64,000 nt of DNA. Origin: Closterium sp. Naga37s-1. Lineage: Eukaryota; Streptophyta; Zygnematophyceae; Desmidiales; Closteriaceae. Location: NCBI GenBank assembly GCA_947471745.1, contig CANJKZ010000142.1, forward strand, positions 3,774,501-3,838,500, written 5' to 3'. This document shows positions 31,330 to 44,800 of this stretch, in pieces. The notes under the pieces are model-generated. The model was not told where the DNA came from. It made no database searches and was given only the letters and a program-made list of their open reading frames with translations. The translations under genes were made by a program, and so were the position numbers. The first letter of the stretch is position 1, and the number at the start of each line of letters is the position of its first letter.

Positions 31330-33771
31330 TGGAAACGATGGAGTGGGAAAGGAGAGGTGGTGTTAGGAGGAGGTAGAGGGACGACGGTGTCGGGGCAGCA
31401 ACGGAGAAACTGATCTACTGGCAGCACGCAATGTACTCAAAAGGTTTGGCTGGGCACTTTGTTCATGGCATGTACAAGCATGCGGCAGCACGACGCGGGG
31501 GGGCGCAAGCGCGGAGGGGCCACCACACAACACCACCAGACCGGAGTCGTCCGGACCATTCTCGCGGAGCGGAGGGGGTGTGTTGGGCTGAGCTGAGGGG
31601 AAACCACAATTGCGTACAATAGATGCCCGACCAGTGCACGCGAATTTGCCATGCACCGGATGGAAACGCTGCACCCGAGGTCGAAACCCCTTGCTGCTCC
31701 CACAGTACAAGCACCTGGATGGCTGGCTACAGTACACGCGCTGCGGCCACCAACGCACGTGCAGTCCCGAACAAGGCAGGCCGACCCTGGTTTGCCTTGT
31801 TTTTAGGCCACAAGTCAGGTAGGCGAAATGTAAGGACGAAACGTAGTGGTTTCGTCAACGCATTCGCCCGACTGCCCCGCCACCTAAGCGAGGTTCATCG
31901 TGCGTGTAACAGACATTTGGGCAGATTCACACTGCCACGTGTAGTCTGCACCTGTGGGGTACAAGCTCGTTATCAGCCAGGCGTTGTTCGCCGACCCCAC
32001 ATCAGACATTCCATCGTGTGGTTACCAAACCACACAAGCGGAGATTCAAAACAGGTGCATGGAACTAACAACGGCCACACGAATAGGACGAGCCACACGG
32101 AACGGGCCCCTCGAGTGACACAGCACACCCGCCATCCTAAGTTTAAAATCAGAACAACGAAATCACAAGAGCATCGTTCTCACACACCCCCGCCTCTCAC
32201 GATGCCCCGTTTCCATCGTCGTGACTGGCACGATTTGCGGTAAATTAGTCAGGGCGTTAATTCATAGCTACTAAAAGCATCCACGCAACTCGAAGATTCG
32301 ACCTCTGTCGAGCAAGTTCCTCCTTTTTTTTTCTTGCATTTCGCAAATGGGTCGACAAATCAGACGCGTCATTGCAACTGAAAGAGCCCACCCGCGATGC
32401 CGAGCCGCTGTCACCAACGGCTCGTTTTTCCTTTCTGACGAGTTCTACACGACAGTCCCATCGGCTCGTCCCATTTCATAACGCTACAAATATAGCTCGA
32501 CCCGTCGATTCACTCGCGATGCCATATTCGCATTCCAAATCATCACTTTTCACCAAGCCATTTCTCCGCGCGCTACTGTGTTTTCCTAACGAGATCCTCT
32601 TGTCGCAGGAGCGCCGTGGCCGTTGCAAGGGCGGCGAGCAGGTGTGGGTGCGGACGACCGTCGACATAGCCTACCCCGAGGCTTTCGGCCGCTGCTTCTA
32701 AACCGTAGTGAAACGCACTCCGCCGAATGGCGAAAATTGTGCTCGTCGACATATTTTGTGGGGCGTACCGCAGTGGCAGGGCAGTATATGCTGGTGTTAG
32801 CTCCCTGATTCATTTCCTGCCTCGCATTCAGGACTTGCGTCTTCGTGTCAGTGATTTCCGTCATCTCCGTGTTTCCCGTCAGTCTCCGTGGATGATAATC
32901 TGCGACGATATTGTCGCAGCTCGACTAAGAGTTAACTCGACAATGCGTCAGTAGCGCCGAAAAAGCGCGCGAGGCTAAAGCTGATTCAAGAACGGCGGAA
33001 TCGGAAGGAGGTGCAACGCCAGTGGCAGGAGCTGTCAGCTCGAGTGGGGATTCGGCGTGTTTTGAGGCGAGGAGTATGGAGTGGCACACACCATGCAAGG
33101 TGTCGAAGGCACCTTGCTGGGCACAAGTGTTCACTCCTTGTGCCCATTTGTGCGTGGGTCGATGTTTGTGTGGATTGGAGCTGGGGGCCATGTGGGAGAA
33201 GCTGATTGGTTGTGATTGGTGTTTTGGTTGTTTTGAACTAAGAGGGACATTTGATGAGGCTGCGTGTTTCATTGTTCTCACAGTCGTCGAGTAACCTGTA
33301 ACACACATCAGGGACAAATAGGGCCAACCATTACTGTTGCGAATCGGACAAATCGTGTGGTTACCATGTTCAGCTTTGAAGCACGCATAAAGCCTAACGA
33401 AACGTACGAACCCCACGCGAAATGCTGATTTAGCTTACAGACCCCCTTCACAAGGCAACCGGGAAGGGCTCTAACGGGCATTAGCTGTAATGGGAAGGGC
33501 ACCCATTGTCCAACCATGCCCATCCAGCTGGCAGCGCTCTTTCTGAGCTCGAATCGCAGATTCGCAGCTGGTGTTTCCTTGACAGATACAGTACTGTACC
33601 TCAGATACGCCGGCCAAGCCAGTTCTTTGGCATGATGAACTGCATGGGATAGTAGTACACCCGAACTAATAAACGAAGAAAGCACAAAATTATCTCCAAT
33701 ACATATACAATACAACAATGTGGGTTTACAAAACACTTAATACACAACATGTTACCAGAATGACTTTCTTC
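31330..33771. other. Intergenic, 2.4 kb
   Basis: Lies between the LOR start codon and the 3' end of the secreted-protein gene. No homologous coding region seen. The longest readings (31623-32243 plus, 32925-33416 minus) have random-like composition and no domain. Confidence 0.5.
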
Positions 33772-35517
33772 CTAGGAGGTACTGCAGACAAGCTTGCCTC
33801 CCAGGTAGTAACAGCGATTGACTGCGCTAGCAGAAGCAACCACGCGATCACTTGCCATTGCATATCCAATATCCGAAATCAGAACCCGCCCCAGCTTCCT
33901 GTGACCAGCGCCGGCAGCAAGAGCAGCATTCTGCACACCATCACTAGCAGACCCCCCAGTTTCCAGCATAGCCCTTGGCGGCGCCTGCTGCTGGCCCGGA
34001 TCCCCACCGTCAGCCACTGCTGCTGATGCAGCATCTGCAGCTGGTTCAAAGAACGTGGCGGTCTGGTAGGAGAAGGTGAAGCAGGGAATGTCAGCGTCAG
34101 TGGTGCAGATACCGCCGTCGCTGTAGGGGAACGGCTTGTAGATGATGTATGTGGCCGTGTAGAGGGTGCCATCGGGGTTGCTGCTGGGCGAGGATGACAC
34201 GATGATGGTTCCTCGCAGCTTCTTGCTCTGCGACAAGGCGACAGTTACCAGGTAGTCCGACACCACCTGCGGGATCTGCGAATCCACATTCTGAAATTCG
34301 GGGATGGGGAAATCAAGGATCGGGCAAGACAGGTGAACGTCACGGCCAAACGACGGAGGATAAGAAGTAGGAAGTCACATTCTCTCTGCTCACTCGGAAA
34401 CGCCCAAATCGGGAGTGAATCTCGTGACTAGCTCTCGCTCCCCCTCCCCGCTTCTCAACCACCCCGTATTGGAATATCACGCCACGCGGCCCTACTTACC
34501 AGCGTGTCTGTAGCTGACACCGTCCCTTCTGTGGCCTGAATTTCGCCGGCAATCGGCCCAGTAACCGTCAGCGGGCGCGGGGAATCGTTGACGACCATCA
34601 CTTCCACGTCAGAATTGTCGAGCGCAGCGGGAGAAATCGAAAAGATGAAGGCGGACTGCGCCACCACCAGCGGGAGCGCGGAAATGCGCGCAAAGGATCC
34701 TCGAGCGCCGGCAGAGTCGGGCGGAGCGTAAGAATAGTAGACGAGAGAATTGGCGCAGCGGTGAAGGCGCTTGAGCTTATCCGAGTTGCCAACGTAGAAA
34801 TAGGAGGGCATGTCGCTCTTGCTCTCGAAGACCGCGCCCATGTCCGTGCTATCCGCGACAGACTGTGCGAACGCTGCGAGCGCTGCGATGCCGAGCTTGG
34901 GCTGGCGACGGCCGACGCAGAGAGTGTTCACGGTGTCAGTCGCGCGCTGTGGGGAGGAATAAAAGGGGATCAGGCAAAACGGACGGGGGAAAAGCAAGTA
35001 ATCGATTTTCCTTCAACGGTAAAAAGTGGTAAACCCCGATAATCGGCTGGCTTCATAGGAACATCTAAACAAAAGTCTTTTCCTTTTTCAAATGCGTGTC
35101 GAAATGCAACGATAGCATAACTCAACCAGGCACAATCTCGCATCCGGGCTTGACACCATTATTACACGCCGACCCGCACGTAACCGACGTCGCCGACAGA
35201 TTGAGGACGGTTGCCAGTGGGAGACACCCTGCTAAACGAGCAGCACATTTGCACCGCGCCGACTCGAGCGATAATCCCAATGCTAATTGTAGCACTACTA
35301 CCAGTACTACCAATATTCCTGCTAAGATTGTCACTACCCACGGGTCAGAGTAACGGGGTATTCTGCACCAACTCGAGAACGGGCGTACCATGACCACGAC
35401 CGTGCTGGTTGCGACGACTTCCGTCGCAAAGAGCTGCACCGCGAGCAGCAATGCGACGCAGAGCGTGCGACGAAGCGACGAGAACGATGGGGCCATTGCA
35501 GGGGGGGTCCGATGCAA
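33772..35517 (-). CDS. Secreted protein of unknown family
   Basis: Three exons, 35389-35496 (or from 35517), 34500-34946 and 33772-34290, all phase-0 GT-AG introns; about 357 residues from the second Met. That start is preferred because MAPSFSSLRRTLCVALLLAV and the following QLFATEVVA form a clean signal peptide. The mature chain has few cysteines (RCANSLVYY; GGICTTDADIPC; NRCYYLGGKLVC) and beta-rich stretches such as VEVMVVNDSPRPLTVTGPIA and KKLRGTIIVSSSP. It ends RCYYLGGKLVCSTS. I do not recognise the family. Consistent splicing and a signal peptide argue that it is a real gene for an extracellular or vacuolar protein. Confidence 0.65.
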
Positions 35518-36951
35518 GATATCGAGGGGCCCAGGCGGTTTGTGGTTCGTGGTTCGTGGTGATCGAGCTACTGGTGGTGGTGGTGGTACCGCTTGAGTTT
35601 TTAGGGTTCGAAACTTGGGCGATGGTGAAAAGGATTTCTGACTCCGCTCGAAGACGACTGCTGAGATAGTTGCTACTGCAATGTGGCCTCACTCAAAGCA
35701 CGACTTCTGCTCGAAAATGTGCAGGTGGATCTGTTTCTCTCATGAGGAGATGGCTGCTGGGGGGTTGTTTTCCTTCCGATTAGGAAATGTGGGTGTTTGT
35801 CTTGCCTGTGGAGGAATTTGGCCAGACTCTTGTTCCAGAAATGTACAACATCACAGCGAAAGCAAACATGGAATTTGGCTGTCGCTAACTACCTGGACGA
35901 AACCAGAGATTATGCACACGTAACCCTGAATGGCCAGGGTTTGTGCCCAAACCCTGATCGAGATGTAGGCGAAAGCTTCCCTCTACAATAGTTTGGGGGT
36001 ACTAGGACTAGTACATGCGGGTGGCTGACCAACATGTCAAAACTAGGAAGGTGGGGTCGGGCGGGGCTTGTGAATGCAAGTGAAAAGGAAAGGCGACCAG
36101 CCCGGGCAGGACTCATAAAACGCCTGTTTACACTAGGGCACGATCCCCGAGATGGTACGCATGTACCACTCATATATTTATCGCGCCTTAGAAAACATGA
36201 CTCTGATTTTTCTAAAATCATTTGCCCTGCTACCACAAACTCCTGATCATGGATCTTGACGCCCCAGCTCACCAGTTTCGCCAGCTGCACGTGTGGAGGG
36301 GATTGCTTGCTTGGGCGCGAAAGGGGGGGGGGGATCATCGGTTGAAGATACATGCAACGTGGCGAGGCTGGATAAGCTACGGTTAGGGACAGTTCCGGTA
36401 TGCTCGATCGATGTGATCCGTGAAACTCGCTCCCGCTTGACCAGGAAGGTGTTGGGCTCTTTCTCCGAGTGAGGGCAGCACTGAAGGAATTCGAATCGCA
36501 GGATGTAATCAAGACGAAGCGCAGGTGTTTCGCGGGATATCTAGTGTTCTTGTCATATCGAACAGCGCTACAAGCCAACCCCTTCAAACGGGTGCAGAAA
36601 ACATGATTACAATATATGCTTGTTACAACATAAACACGCTCGTGTCATGTTGAATTTATCATCATCCATCACTCACATCCATTTTCTGTTATTGACGTCC
36701 TAGTTCGTCATCAATGTTACGATAAGGAGATATACTTTACATTCCGGTGTGTAACACGAAAAAAAGCACTGTCGAAGACGGAAACCAGAAGACAGAATGA
36801 GCCGAAGAGTCGGAAAAAATATCCCACCTTTTTTATATATCGCCACTGATATCTGTCGAGACATTTTGTGTTACCACACTGAAAAGTGGTTCTATGGTTC
36901 ATTGTAACTATGGCTATTTCGGGATAACGAGGACAGTCACTCCGCTAGTAC
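35518..36951. other. Intergenic up to the retrotransposon stack
   Basis: Upstream region of the secreted-protein gene. No gene recognised; a 226-codon minus-strand reading (35910-36587) is not supported by any motif. AT content rises towards the retrotransposon insertion. Confidence 0.5.
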
Positions 36952-37278
36952 TGTTACGGGTGCAATGAATCGAAGTAGCGAGAATTGCACTAAGGTGTCA
37001 AACGAGTATATAATGTGAGCGAAGGCATGAGCGAACATTTATACGCGAAACATGCAAACGGTAACGCGGTGCGTGCGAGCTAGCTAGTGCTACGCTGGAA
37101 GCGAGGCTCGGGCTAGTCCCGAAGCGTAGGCCGACACGGCCAGGCCAGCAGTGCGAGGTTTGGTGAAACAGTGCGCGCGAAGTCGGCGAAGCCCCGTTAG
37201 CAGTAACGGGCGAACAACGGCTGCTGCTGTACGCGATGTTGCAGGGTGCGCTAAGGAATATCGAGAAAATTCCTTACA
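36952..37278 (-). repeat. 3' LTR of the gypsy chromovirus
   Basis: 327-nt LTR ending in TG/CA, with a CATTATATACTC TATA-like motif (minus strand) at about 37006-37017. Matches the split 5' LTR almost perfectly. Confidence 0.93.
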
Positions 37279-37308
37279 CTACCCCCCCCCCTCAAGAAGC
37301 CCCCTCCG

Positions 37309-38757
37309 CTACGCGAGTGCGTGTATATCGCGGAAGCCCCGGCTCCTCAGGTACACTTGCAGGGCAGGGTGGTTTTCGATTTTGGCCAGGGGCACCCAGC
37401 TGTCCTCAGTTGGCGTGCGATCCTTCCAGCGAACGAGGAATTCAATCCTCTTGATTCCCGTGGGGTGTCGGATCCGATGGCTCAGGAATATTTCGGGCGC
37501 GATGATCGGCTCCGATGCAGGGCGAGTCATGGATGGCGGGCGGTGGCGAGGCAGTTGGCTTGTGGTTGGGATGTATGGGCGAAGCAAGCTGACGTGGAAC
37601 GAAGGGCTGATGTACCAGTCGGTCGGTAACAGTAGGTGTGCGGTTACTGGCGTGATCATGTGGCTGACTTGGAATGGGCCACAGTAGCGCGGTCGAAGTT
37701 TTGGGACGTCGGGCAGTCGCAGATTTTGCGTGTCGAGCAGTACGTAATCCCCTGACTGGTATGTGACTGGGCGGCGGTGGCGGTCAGCGTTGCGCTTAGC
37801 GATGACGTTTGCTTTTTTAATTGCTTCTGCGGCTCTGGTGCGGGCAGCTTGCAGAATTTCGGCGAATTGCTGTGCACGTGGTGTTGGGTTGTCCGGACTC
37901 GGCATCATGGGCACTGTAGGGTTTTGCCCGTAGTTCAGGTAGAAGGAGGACTGCTGCGCCGTCGCTGACGTGGCATTGTTGTACGCAAACTCGATCAGTG
38001 GCAGCTGCTGCTCCCAAGTCGTGGGGTCGTCGCACGTGGCACGAATCAACTGCTCCATCTTCTGATTCGTCCGCTCCGTTTGACCGTCGGTATCGGGGTG
38101 GTACGACGAACTGAACTGTAGCCTGGTCCCGAACTGCTCCCAGAGATTCTTCCAGAAGTTGCTGGTAAACTTCGTGTCCCTGTCGCTGATAATCGCTGCT
38201 GGTATCCCGTGCAGGCGAACAACGGCTGCGATGAACAGACGAGCGGTCTCCTCAGCTGAGATCGACTTTTTGCACGCAGCGAAGTGTGCCATCTTCGTCA
38301 ACCTGTCAACGACGACCATCACCGCGTCGTTACCCCCAGGGTTCGAAGGTAACCCTGTGACGAAGTCCATGGTAACCTGCTACCAGGCGCGCTCGGGCGG
38401 TGGTATCGGCTGCAATTGACCCGCCTTCCGCTTCCTCGAGCTTTTCATCACCTGACATGTGGGGCACGAGCCCACGTGCTGCTGTACGTCGGTCAACAGC
38501 TCCGGCCAGTAGTAATACCGCTGCAGTTGCTGTCGCGTTTTTTCTACCCCAAAATGTCCCGAGGTAATTCCGTCATGTGCCTCCTGCAGTAGCAGCTCCC
38601 TCAGTAGTGAGTACGCGGGTACCCAGATGCGGTTGGTGCCTGTTTTTACGTAATATATTCCTTTAGCTTCTGCCAGTTGCTGTGAGTTTCCAGCCGTGAA
38701 AAATGGGTCGGTGCGGTATCCGTGGGTGAATAGGCCTGTTAAAAGCGGGTTGGTCTA
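37309..38757 (-). pseudogene. Gypsy integrase with C-terminal chromodomain (stop-interrupted)
   Basis: In frame with the RT region but separated from it by a TAG at 38755-38757. It holds the HHCC zinc module (EAHDGITSGHFG and CPTCQ). A second TAG at 38380-38382 interrupts it before the catalytic core, which has the D,D-35-E residues in MDFVTGLP, ISDRDTKF and the E of GQTERTNQ. The C-terminus ends in a chromodomain (IEFLVRWKDRTPTEDSWVP), which in chromoviruses directs insertion to heterochromatin. The stops make this copy defective. Confidence 0.88.
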
Positions 38758-40717
38758 GGCGAGTAGAATGGCGTGGAGTTGGGCGGTAGGGCGGGTGAGT
38801 GCGTCGGCGATGTTGGATGCGCCTTTCTTGTACGTAACCGTGTAGTGGAAGTTGGACTCGAGGTACTCCAACCAGCGAATCTGTCGCGGATTGAGATTTG
38901 GTTGGGTGCGTAGGTACTGTAGTGATCGGTGGTCTGTCCGTACTGTCACGTCGGCGCCAGTCAGATAACACCGCCAAACCTTGAACATTTCGCGGTCGTG
39001 TATCGGGTAATTGCGTTCGGGCGGGTGCAGCTTGCGGGACTCGTACGCGATTGGCTGGAGGCCGTTCCCGAAATCCTGCAACAGTACTGCTCCCACAGCG
39101 ATGTCACTTGCGTCAGTGACGAGCTCGAACGGACGGTGTGGATCGGCGATGTGAAGCACGGGCGGTGAGCACAAAATGTTTTTGAGGGCCGAGAAGGCAG
39201 CTTGCTCTTTCTCCCCCCACGTGTACTCAACCCCCTTCCTCAGCAGGTCGGTCAGCGGGGCAGTCAGCTTCGCCATGTCGGGGACGAACCGGCGCACGTA
39301 GTTGACGAACCCCAAAAAACTCTGCAACTCGGTCAAGTTGGTCGGCGCGTGCCACGCGTGAATCGTCGCAATTTTCTTCGGGTCTATTTCCACTCCTGCA
39401 GCTGAAATAATGTGTCCCAAAAACTCCAGGCGGTCCTGTAAAAATTCACATTTAGATGCTTTTGTCAGTAGGCGGTTCTCACTCAGTACTTTAAAAACTG
39501 CTTCGATGTCCTGTAAGTGCTGTGTTCTGTCAGGGCTGTAAATCAGTATGTCGTCTAGGTATACTATGACGCATTTATATAAGAGCGGGCGGAAGGCTTC
39601 GTTCATGGTCATTTGAAAAGTGGCGGGGGCGTTGGTCAGTCCGAAGGGCATGACGGTGTATTCGAAGGATCCGTAGCGTGTGCGAAATGCGGTCTTAGGG
39701 CAGTCGGGCGGGTTGACGCGAATCTGGTGGTATCCCCCTCGGAGGTCGATTTTCGAGAAAACCCGGGCTGTGCGCAGTTGGTCGATCAGTTCGTCGGCTC
39801 GTGGGATGGGGTAACGGGATTTGATGGTAACCCTGTTCAGTGCCCTGTAGTCTATGCACATGCGAAATCCCCCGTCTTTTTTCGGTGTGAACAGTATCGG
39901 TGCTGCGAAAGGCGACGAACTAGGGCGAATGAATTCCTTCTCGAGCAGGTAATCGAGCTGCTTCCTCAGTTCGTCCAGTTCGGGCTGGGTCAGTCGGAAC
40001 TGTCGCTGTACTGTTGGCTGTGCCCCCAGTTCTAACTCTATCCTGTGGTCGTGCGGTCGCTGAGGTGGCAGTCCCGTCGGTAAATCGTCCGGGAAAATGT
40101 CGCTGTACTGCTTCAACAGTGCTGCCAGGTCACTCGGTACGTCGGCCAGCAGTTTCTGTAAATCCCCTCCTTTGTCTGCTGCCTCGGCTTCCCGAATGTC
40201 GACCGCGTACACGTCAGCTCCTGCCGCTACGGCGCGTTTCATCGTGATCGCGTTGACACGCACCGACGAAGACTCAGGCGAGCCCCAGCGAGGTAGGGCG
40301 ATGTTGTTACCGTTCACTCGCACGGTGCAGTCACCCGTCGTCCAGTCGATTCGCGGATTGTGTCGTCGCAGCCAATCACGCCCAAGTAAAATATCGGTTC
40401 CGTCGAGGGTCGTTGCGAGCATTTCCTGGCTAAACGTGAAGTTACCCCCACATCGAATCCGAACTCGGTCTACGCGTTCCGTATTGCTAGCGGCGTACCG
40501 TCTACCAGTCTTGCGTCGATCTCAGGTAAACATCTGTCCAGTGGCAGTCGCAGTTTTCGTGCTGTAGCAGTGTTGATGAGGCTGTGGCTGGCTCCCCCGT
40601 CTACGAAGATTTTAACTAAGTCCGTCCCGATTTTCCCACTAAGCAGTATGGGGCTGTCTACCGTAGTCCCCTCCTTATTCGGCCGAGTGTGGTCGATTGC
40701 GTGAACCGGCACAATCA
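38755..40717 (-). pseudogene. Gypsy protease, reverse transcriptase and RNase H (frameshifted)
   Basis: The protease reading begins at the copia insertion edge and shows FVDGGASHSLI; the usual D-S/T-G active site is D-G-G here. A frameshift near 40470-40490 separates it from the RT frame (38755-40422). RT has FRMCIDYRALN, FSKIDLRGGYHQI, MPFGLTNAPATFQ and the catalytic VIVYLDDILIYS. RNase H follows with ELVTDASDIAVGAVL, the acidic/His residues of RNYPIHDREM and TDHRSL. Ends at TAG 38755-38757. Confidence 0.9.
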
Positions 40718-40853
40718 TGTCAGAACATTATATAGCTTATGCTGTTGTGTAGGCTATAGTGGGGTATCCCATAGGGGGTACAACCCAATTAGGGTTTCCT
40801 ATTTGTACTCACTTCATTTTATAGTTCACTCATCCTCGTTCCTCATTTTCACA
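40718..40853 (+). repeat. 5' LTR of copia 1
   Basis: 136 nt, TGTCAGAAC...TTTTCACA, with an ATTATATAG TATA-like motif. Followed directly by the primer-binding site. Confidence 0.95.
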
Positions 40854-40929
40854 TGGAATCAGAGCAGGTCCCCTCCTAGGGACTGCTTCTAGGGCCCACC
40901 GAAGCGCGCCCCGAGGCGCGTTTTCCTTT

Positions 40930-41830
40930 TTTTTTAGCGACCCTCCGTGTCGCCCCTTGCGGCCCCGCCGCCCTCCCTTCGCGGCCCCGCCGCCCTACTA
41001 ACGCGGCCCCGCCGCCCTTCCTTCGCGGCCCCGCCGCCCTGCTCGCGCGGCCCAGCCGCCCTCTGCTTCGCGGCCCCGCTGCCCTGCTCACGCGGCCCCG
41101 CCGCCCTCTGCTACGCGGCCCCGCCGCCCTGCTACAGCGGCCCCGCCGCCCTCACGTCGCGGCCCGCCCGCCCTCTGCTTCGCGGCCCCGCCGCCCTGCT
41201 CACGCGGCCCCGCCGCCCTGCTCACGCGGCCCCGCCGCTCTCTGCTAAGCGGCCCCGCCGCCCCACTACAGCGGCCCCGCCGCCCTCACGTCGCGGCCCG
41301 CCCGCCACCCTACCTGCGGCCCGCCCGCCGCCCTACCTGCGGCCCGCCCGCCACCCTACCTGCGGCCCGCCCGCCGCCCTACCTGCGGCCCGCCCGCCGC
41401 CCTACCTGCGGCCCGCCCGCCGCCCTACTTGCGGCCCTACCGCCGCCCTCCCTGCGGCCCGCCCGCCGCCCTACTTGCGGCCCTACCGCCGCCCTACCTG
41501 CGGCCCGCCCGCCGCCCTCCTTGCGGCCCTACCGCCGCCCAACCTGCGGCCCTACCGCCGCCCTACCTGCGGGAGCCGCCTAGCAGCAGAACCGCCGGGA
41601 GCCAAGCCGCCTTGCCGCCGAGCCGCCCGGGAGCCGAGCCGCCCTGCAGCCGAGCCGCCCGGGAGCCGAGCCGCCCTGCCGCCGAGCCGCCCGGGAGCCG
41701 AGCCGCACTGCCGCCGAGCTGCCCAACAGCCGAGCCGCCCAGCAGCCGAGCCGCCCTGCCGCCGAGCCGCTGAGCAGCCGAGCCGCCCTACTGCCGAGCC
41801 GCCCGACCTGCCCTGTCCGGTGAGCACAGC
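40930..41830 (+). repeat. GC-rich minisatellite leader of copia 1
   Basis: Arrays of GCGGCCCCGCCGCCCT, then CTACCTGCGGCCCGCCCGCC, then GAGCCGCCCGGGAGCC units, between primer site and gag. They give a spurious long Pro/Ala/Arg open reading (40947-41900). Strong secondary structure is expected in the RNA leader. Confidence 0.85.
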
Positions 41831-41886
41831 CCCACTGTCACTGCGTGCCCTTCCCCTACTGCTTGCACTGCTCGTCTGTCGTCGTC

Positions 41887-44800
41887 ATGGCTACCCCTAG
41901 TGTCCTCGCTTTTGACGCTGAGGGTCGAGCCATTGACTTTGAGGTCTGGGTCGACGACCTGCAGCTGTTCTTACAGTGCGATAGGGCGGACGGTCTTTCC
42001 CTCTTTGACCTCACCTCTGGCGCCTCTCCTGCCCCTGCTACTGATGCTGACCCCACTGTTCGCTCTCAGTGGGCCACCCGCGATGCTGCTGCACGTCTTG
42101 CTGTGCGTCGCCACCTGCCTACCACTGAGCGCGCGCACTTTAGTCAGTACAAGAGTGCTCAGACCTTGTACGACGCTGTAGTTGCGCGCTACTCTTCCCC
42201 TGCCACTGCTGCCCTGAGCCGCCTCATGCTACCGTACCTCTTTCCTGACCTTACTGCCTTTCCCACTGTCGCTGACCTCATTACGCACCTCCGCACTAGT
42301 GACACTCGCTACCGCGCCGCCCTTCCTGCTGAGTTCTGCGCCAAGAACCCCCCCCCCATGTACATCACTCTCTATTACATAGTCACACGCCTCCCTGACT
42401 CCCTTCGCGTAGTCAGGGACCACTACCTCTCGGTCTGTCCCACCACTCTCACTGTCGACCTCCTCGAGAAGTCCCTCCTGGCGGCGGAGAAGAGCATCGT
42501 CGCTGTAGGAGCCTCTCGTGGTGACCCTCGCACCCCCATCTTTGAGGGGTGTTCTCCTTCCCCCCTGCTGCCCTCTGTTGCCTCTGCTGCTGCTGCCGAC
42601 CTGCTTGGTCTTGAGTCGGTCTGCGCGGCGTCTGCCCCTAGCGGGAGACGCCGCCCTGGCAGGGGCAAGGGGGGCAAGGGCGCGGGTGGAGCTGGCGGGG
42701 GCGGTGGAGGAGGCGGTGGAGGCGGAGGAGGGAGTGGGGGTGGCGGTGGGAGTGGTGGCGGGGGCGGTGGTGGCGGTGGCAGCAGCGGAGGAGGAGGCGG
42801 TGGTGGCGGCAGCGGTGGGAGCGGAGGCAGCGGTGGTGGTGGAGGTGGAGGCAGCGGTGGCGGAGGGGGTGGAGCTGGTCGGGGTGGTGCCCCGCTGCGT
42901 AGCGGCCCTGGTGGTGGCCAGCGTCAGCAGCAGCAGCAGCAGCAGCGTTCGCGGGACATCCCCCCGCCCCAGCAGCTCCGTGAGTGGTACACGCAGCGTC
43001 AGCGGGGTGGGGGTTTTGGTCCGTGCACCTACGTCCTTCGTTCCGGTGACCGAGCGGGTGAGCAGTGTGGGGGTGCGCACCCCACTCAGCGCTGCTTTGG
43101 CCGCCTGACGGACGCTTGGCGTCAGCAGTTCCCCGAGGCCAGTGAGATTCCCCGTTGGGGAGAGCTGTCTAGGGCTGGCGTAGCTGTCTTTGATCTTGAC
43201 TTTGATGCTATCCTTGCTGCCATGTATGCTGTGACTATTAGTGAGGAGGGTGACTGTTACCAGTGTTTCCCGCCCGACCCGGGCATTGGTACTGCTGCGC
43301 CAGGTACTTCTGCGGCTGCTGCTCTAGGTGCCAGTGCGTCTGCACTCTCAGGTACTGGTGAGGCTGCGCTCTCAGGTACTGCGTCGGCTTCGGCCTCCCT
43401 CACCTTCACACTTGACTCAGGGGCTTCTCGCTCCTTCTTTCGAGACCGCACCACACTCACGCCGCTTGGCCGGCCGGTTGCAGTCTCCCTGGCTGACCCC
43501 TCTGGGGGTCCTGTCCTCTCTCACTTCTCCACTGTCCTCCCGTGTCCGGCTGCCCCCTCGGGCACCTTGTCTGGTCTGTACCTCCCCTCGTTCTCGACGA
43601 ACTTGGTGAGTGGTGCTGACCTGCAGGATGCGGGGGTTCACCAGTTTACTCCTGCGAGTCAGCGGGTGACCCACTGCTCGGATGCCCGCACAGGCCGACA
43701 CCTGGCCACGTTCTCGCGTCGGCCAGGGTCGAGTCTCTACACACTGACCACTGCGTCTCCTCCTGTCCCTGCGTCTGGCCAGGTAGCTGCGTCGGGTCAG
43801 GTGTTTGCTGCTGCGTCCAGGTCTGGTCCTGAGTCTGCCCCCTGCTCGTGTCGCCGCCTGTCTCACGAGACTCTCCTGTGGCACCACCGTCTTGGCCACC
43901 CCTCCTTGCTTCGTCTTCGGGGCATGGCTTCCCGTGTCCTTGTCTCTGGTCTTCCCCGGTCTCTCCCTCCCCTTCCTTCGGGACCCGGACCTTCTTGTGT
44001 CCCCTGTGTCGAGGGGCGGCTCCGGGCTGCCCCTCACTCCTCCCAGTTTCCCCCGACAGAGGCTCCTCTGCAGACGCTTCACATGGACGTGTGGGGCCCC
44101 GCCCGCGTCCGTGGGCAGGGTCACGAGCGCTACTTCCTGCTGGTGGTTGACGACTACTCGCGTTACACCACAGTCTTCCCCTTGCGCAGCAAGGGTGATG
44201 TCACTGAGGTGTTGATCGACTGGATCCGCGCAGCTCGTCTCCAGCTCAGGAGGAGCTTCGGCTCGGACTTTCCTGTTCTGCGTCTGCACTCTGACCGAGG
44301 TGGAGAGTTCTCCTCTGGCCTTCTGCGAGCCTACTGTCGTGCACGAGGCATCCGCCAGACCTTTACGCTTCCGGACTCTCCACAGCAAAATGGGATTGCT
44401 GAGCGCCGCATTGGCATGGTCATGGACGTCGCTCGTACGTCCATGATGCATGCGGCTGCCCCCCATTTTCTGTGGCCGTTTGCGGTTCGGTACGCGGCGC
44501 ATCAGATCAACCTTCACCCCAGGGTCTCCCGGCCGGAGACCTCTCCAGCTCTGCTGTGGACGGGGAAGGTCGGCGATGCGTCTGCGTTCCGTGTCTGGGG
44601 ATCTCGGGCGTTTGTCCGTGACTTGTCTGCGGACAAGCTGTCCCCTCGTGCTGCTCCCTGTGTCTTCCTCGGCTTCCCCCCTGACGCTCCAGGGTGGCAG
44701 TTCTACCACCCCTCCTCTCGTCGTGTTCTGTCCTCCCAGGACGTCACGTTCGACGAGTCAGTCCCCTTCTACCGCCTCTTCCCCTACCGCACTCCTTCCC

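Noticed and set aside
31623-32243. 206-codon plus-strand reading
   Set aside because: Basic, random-like composition, no domain or splice support; probably promoter region of the LOR gene.
32925-33416. 163-codon minus-strand reading, and a Cys/Trp-rich one on the plus strand
   Set aside because: No family, no introns with consistent phase, no signal peptide.
40947-41900. 318-codon Pro/Ala/Arg-rich reading upstream of copia 1 gag
   Set aside because: GC-rich minisatellite in the element leader, no domain.
42229-44709. Long antisense readings within copia 1
   Set aside because: Shadows of the Gag-Pol frame in Gly/Ser-rich and GC-rich sequence.
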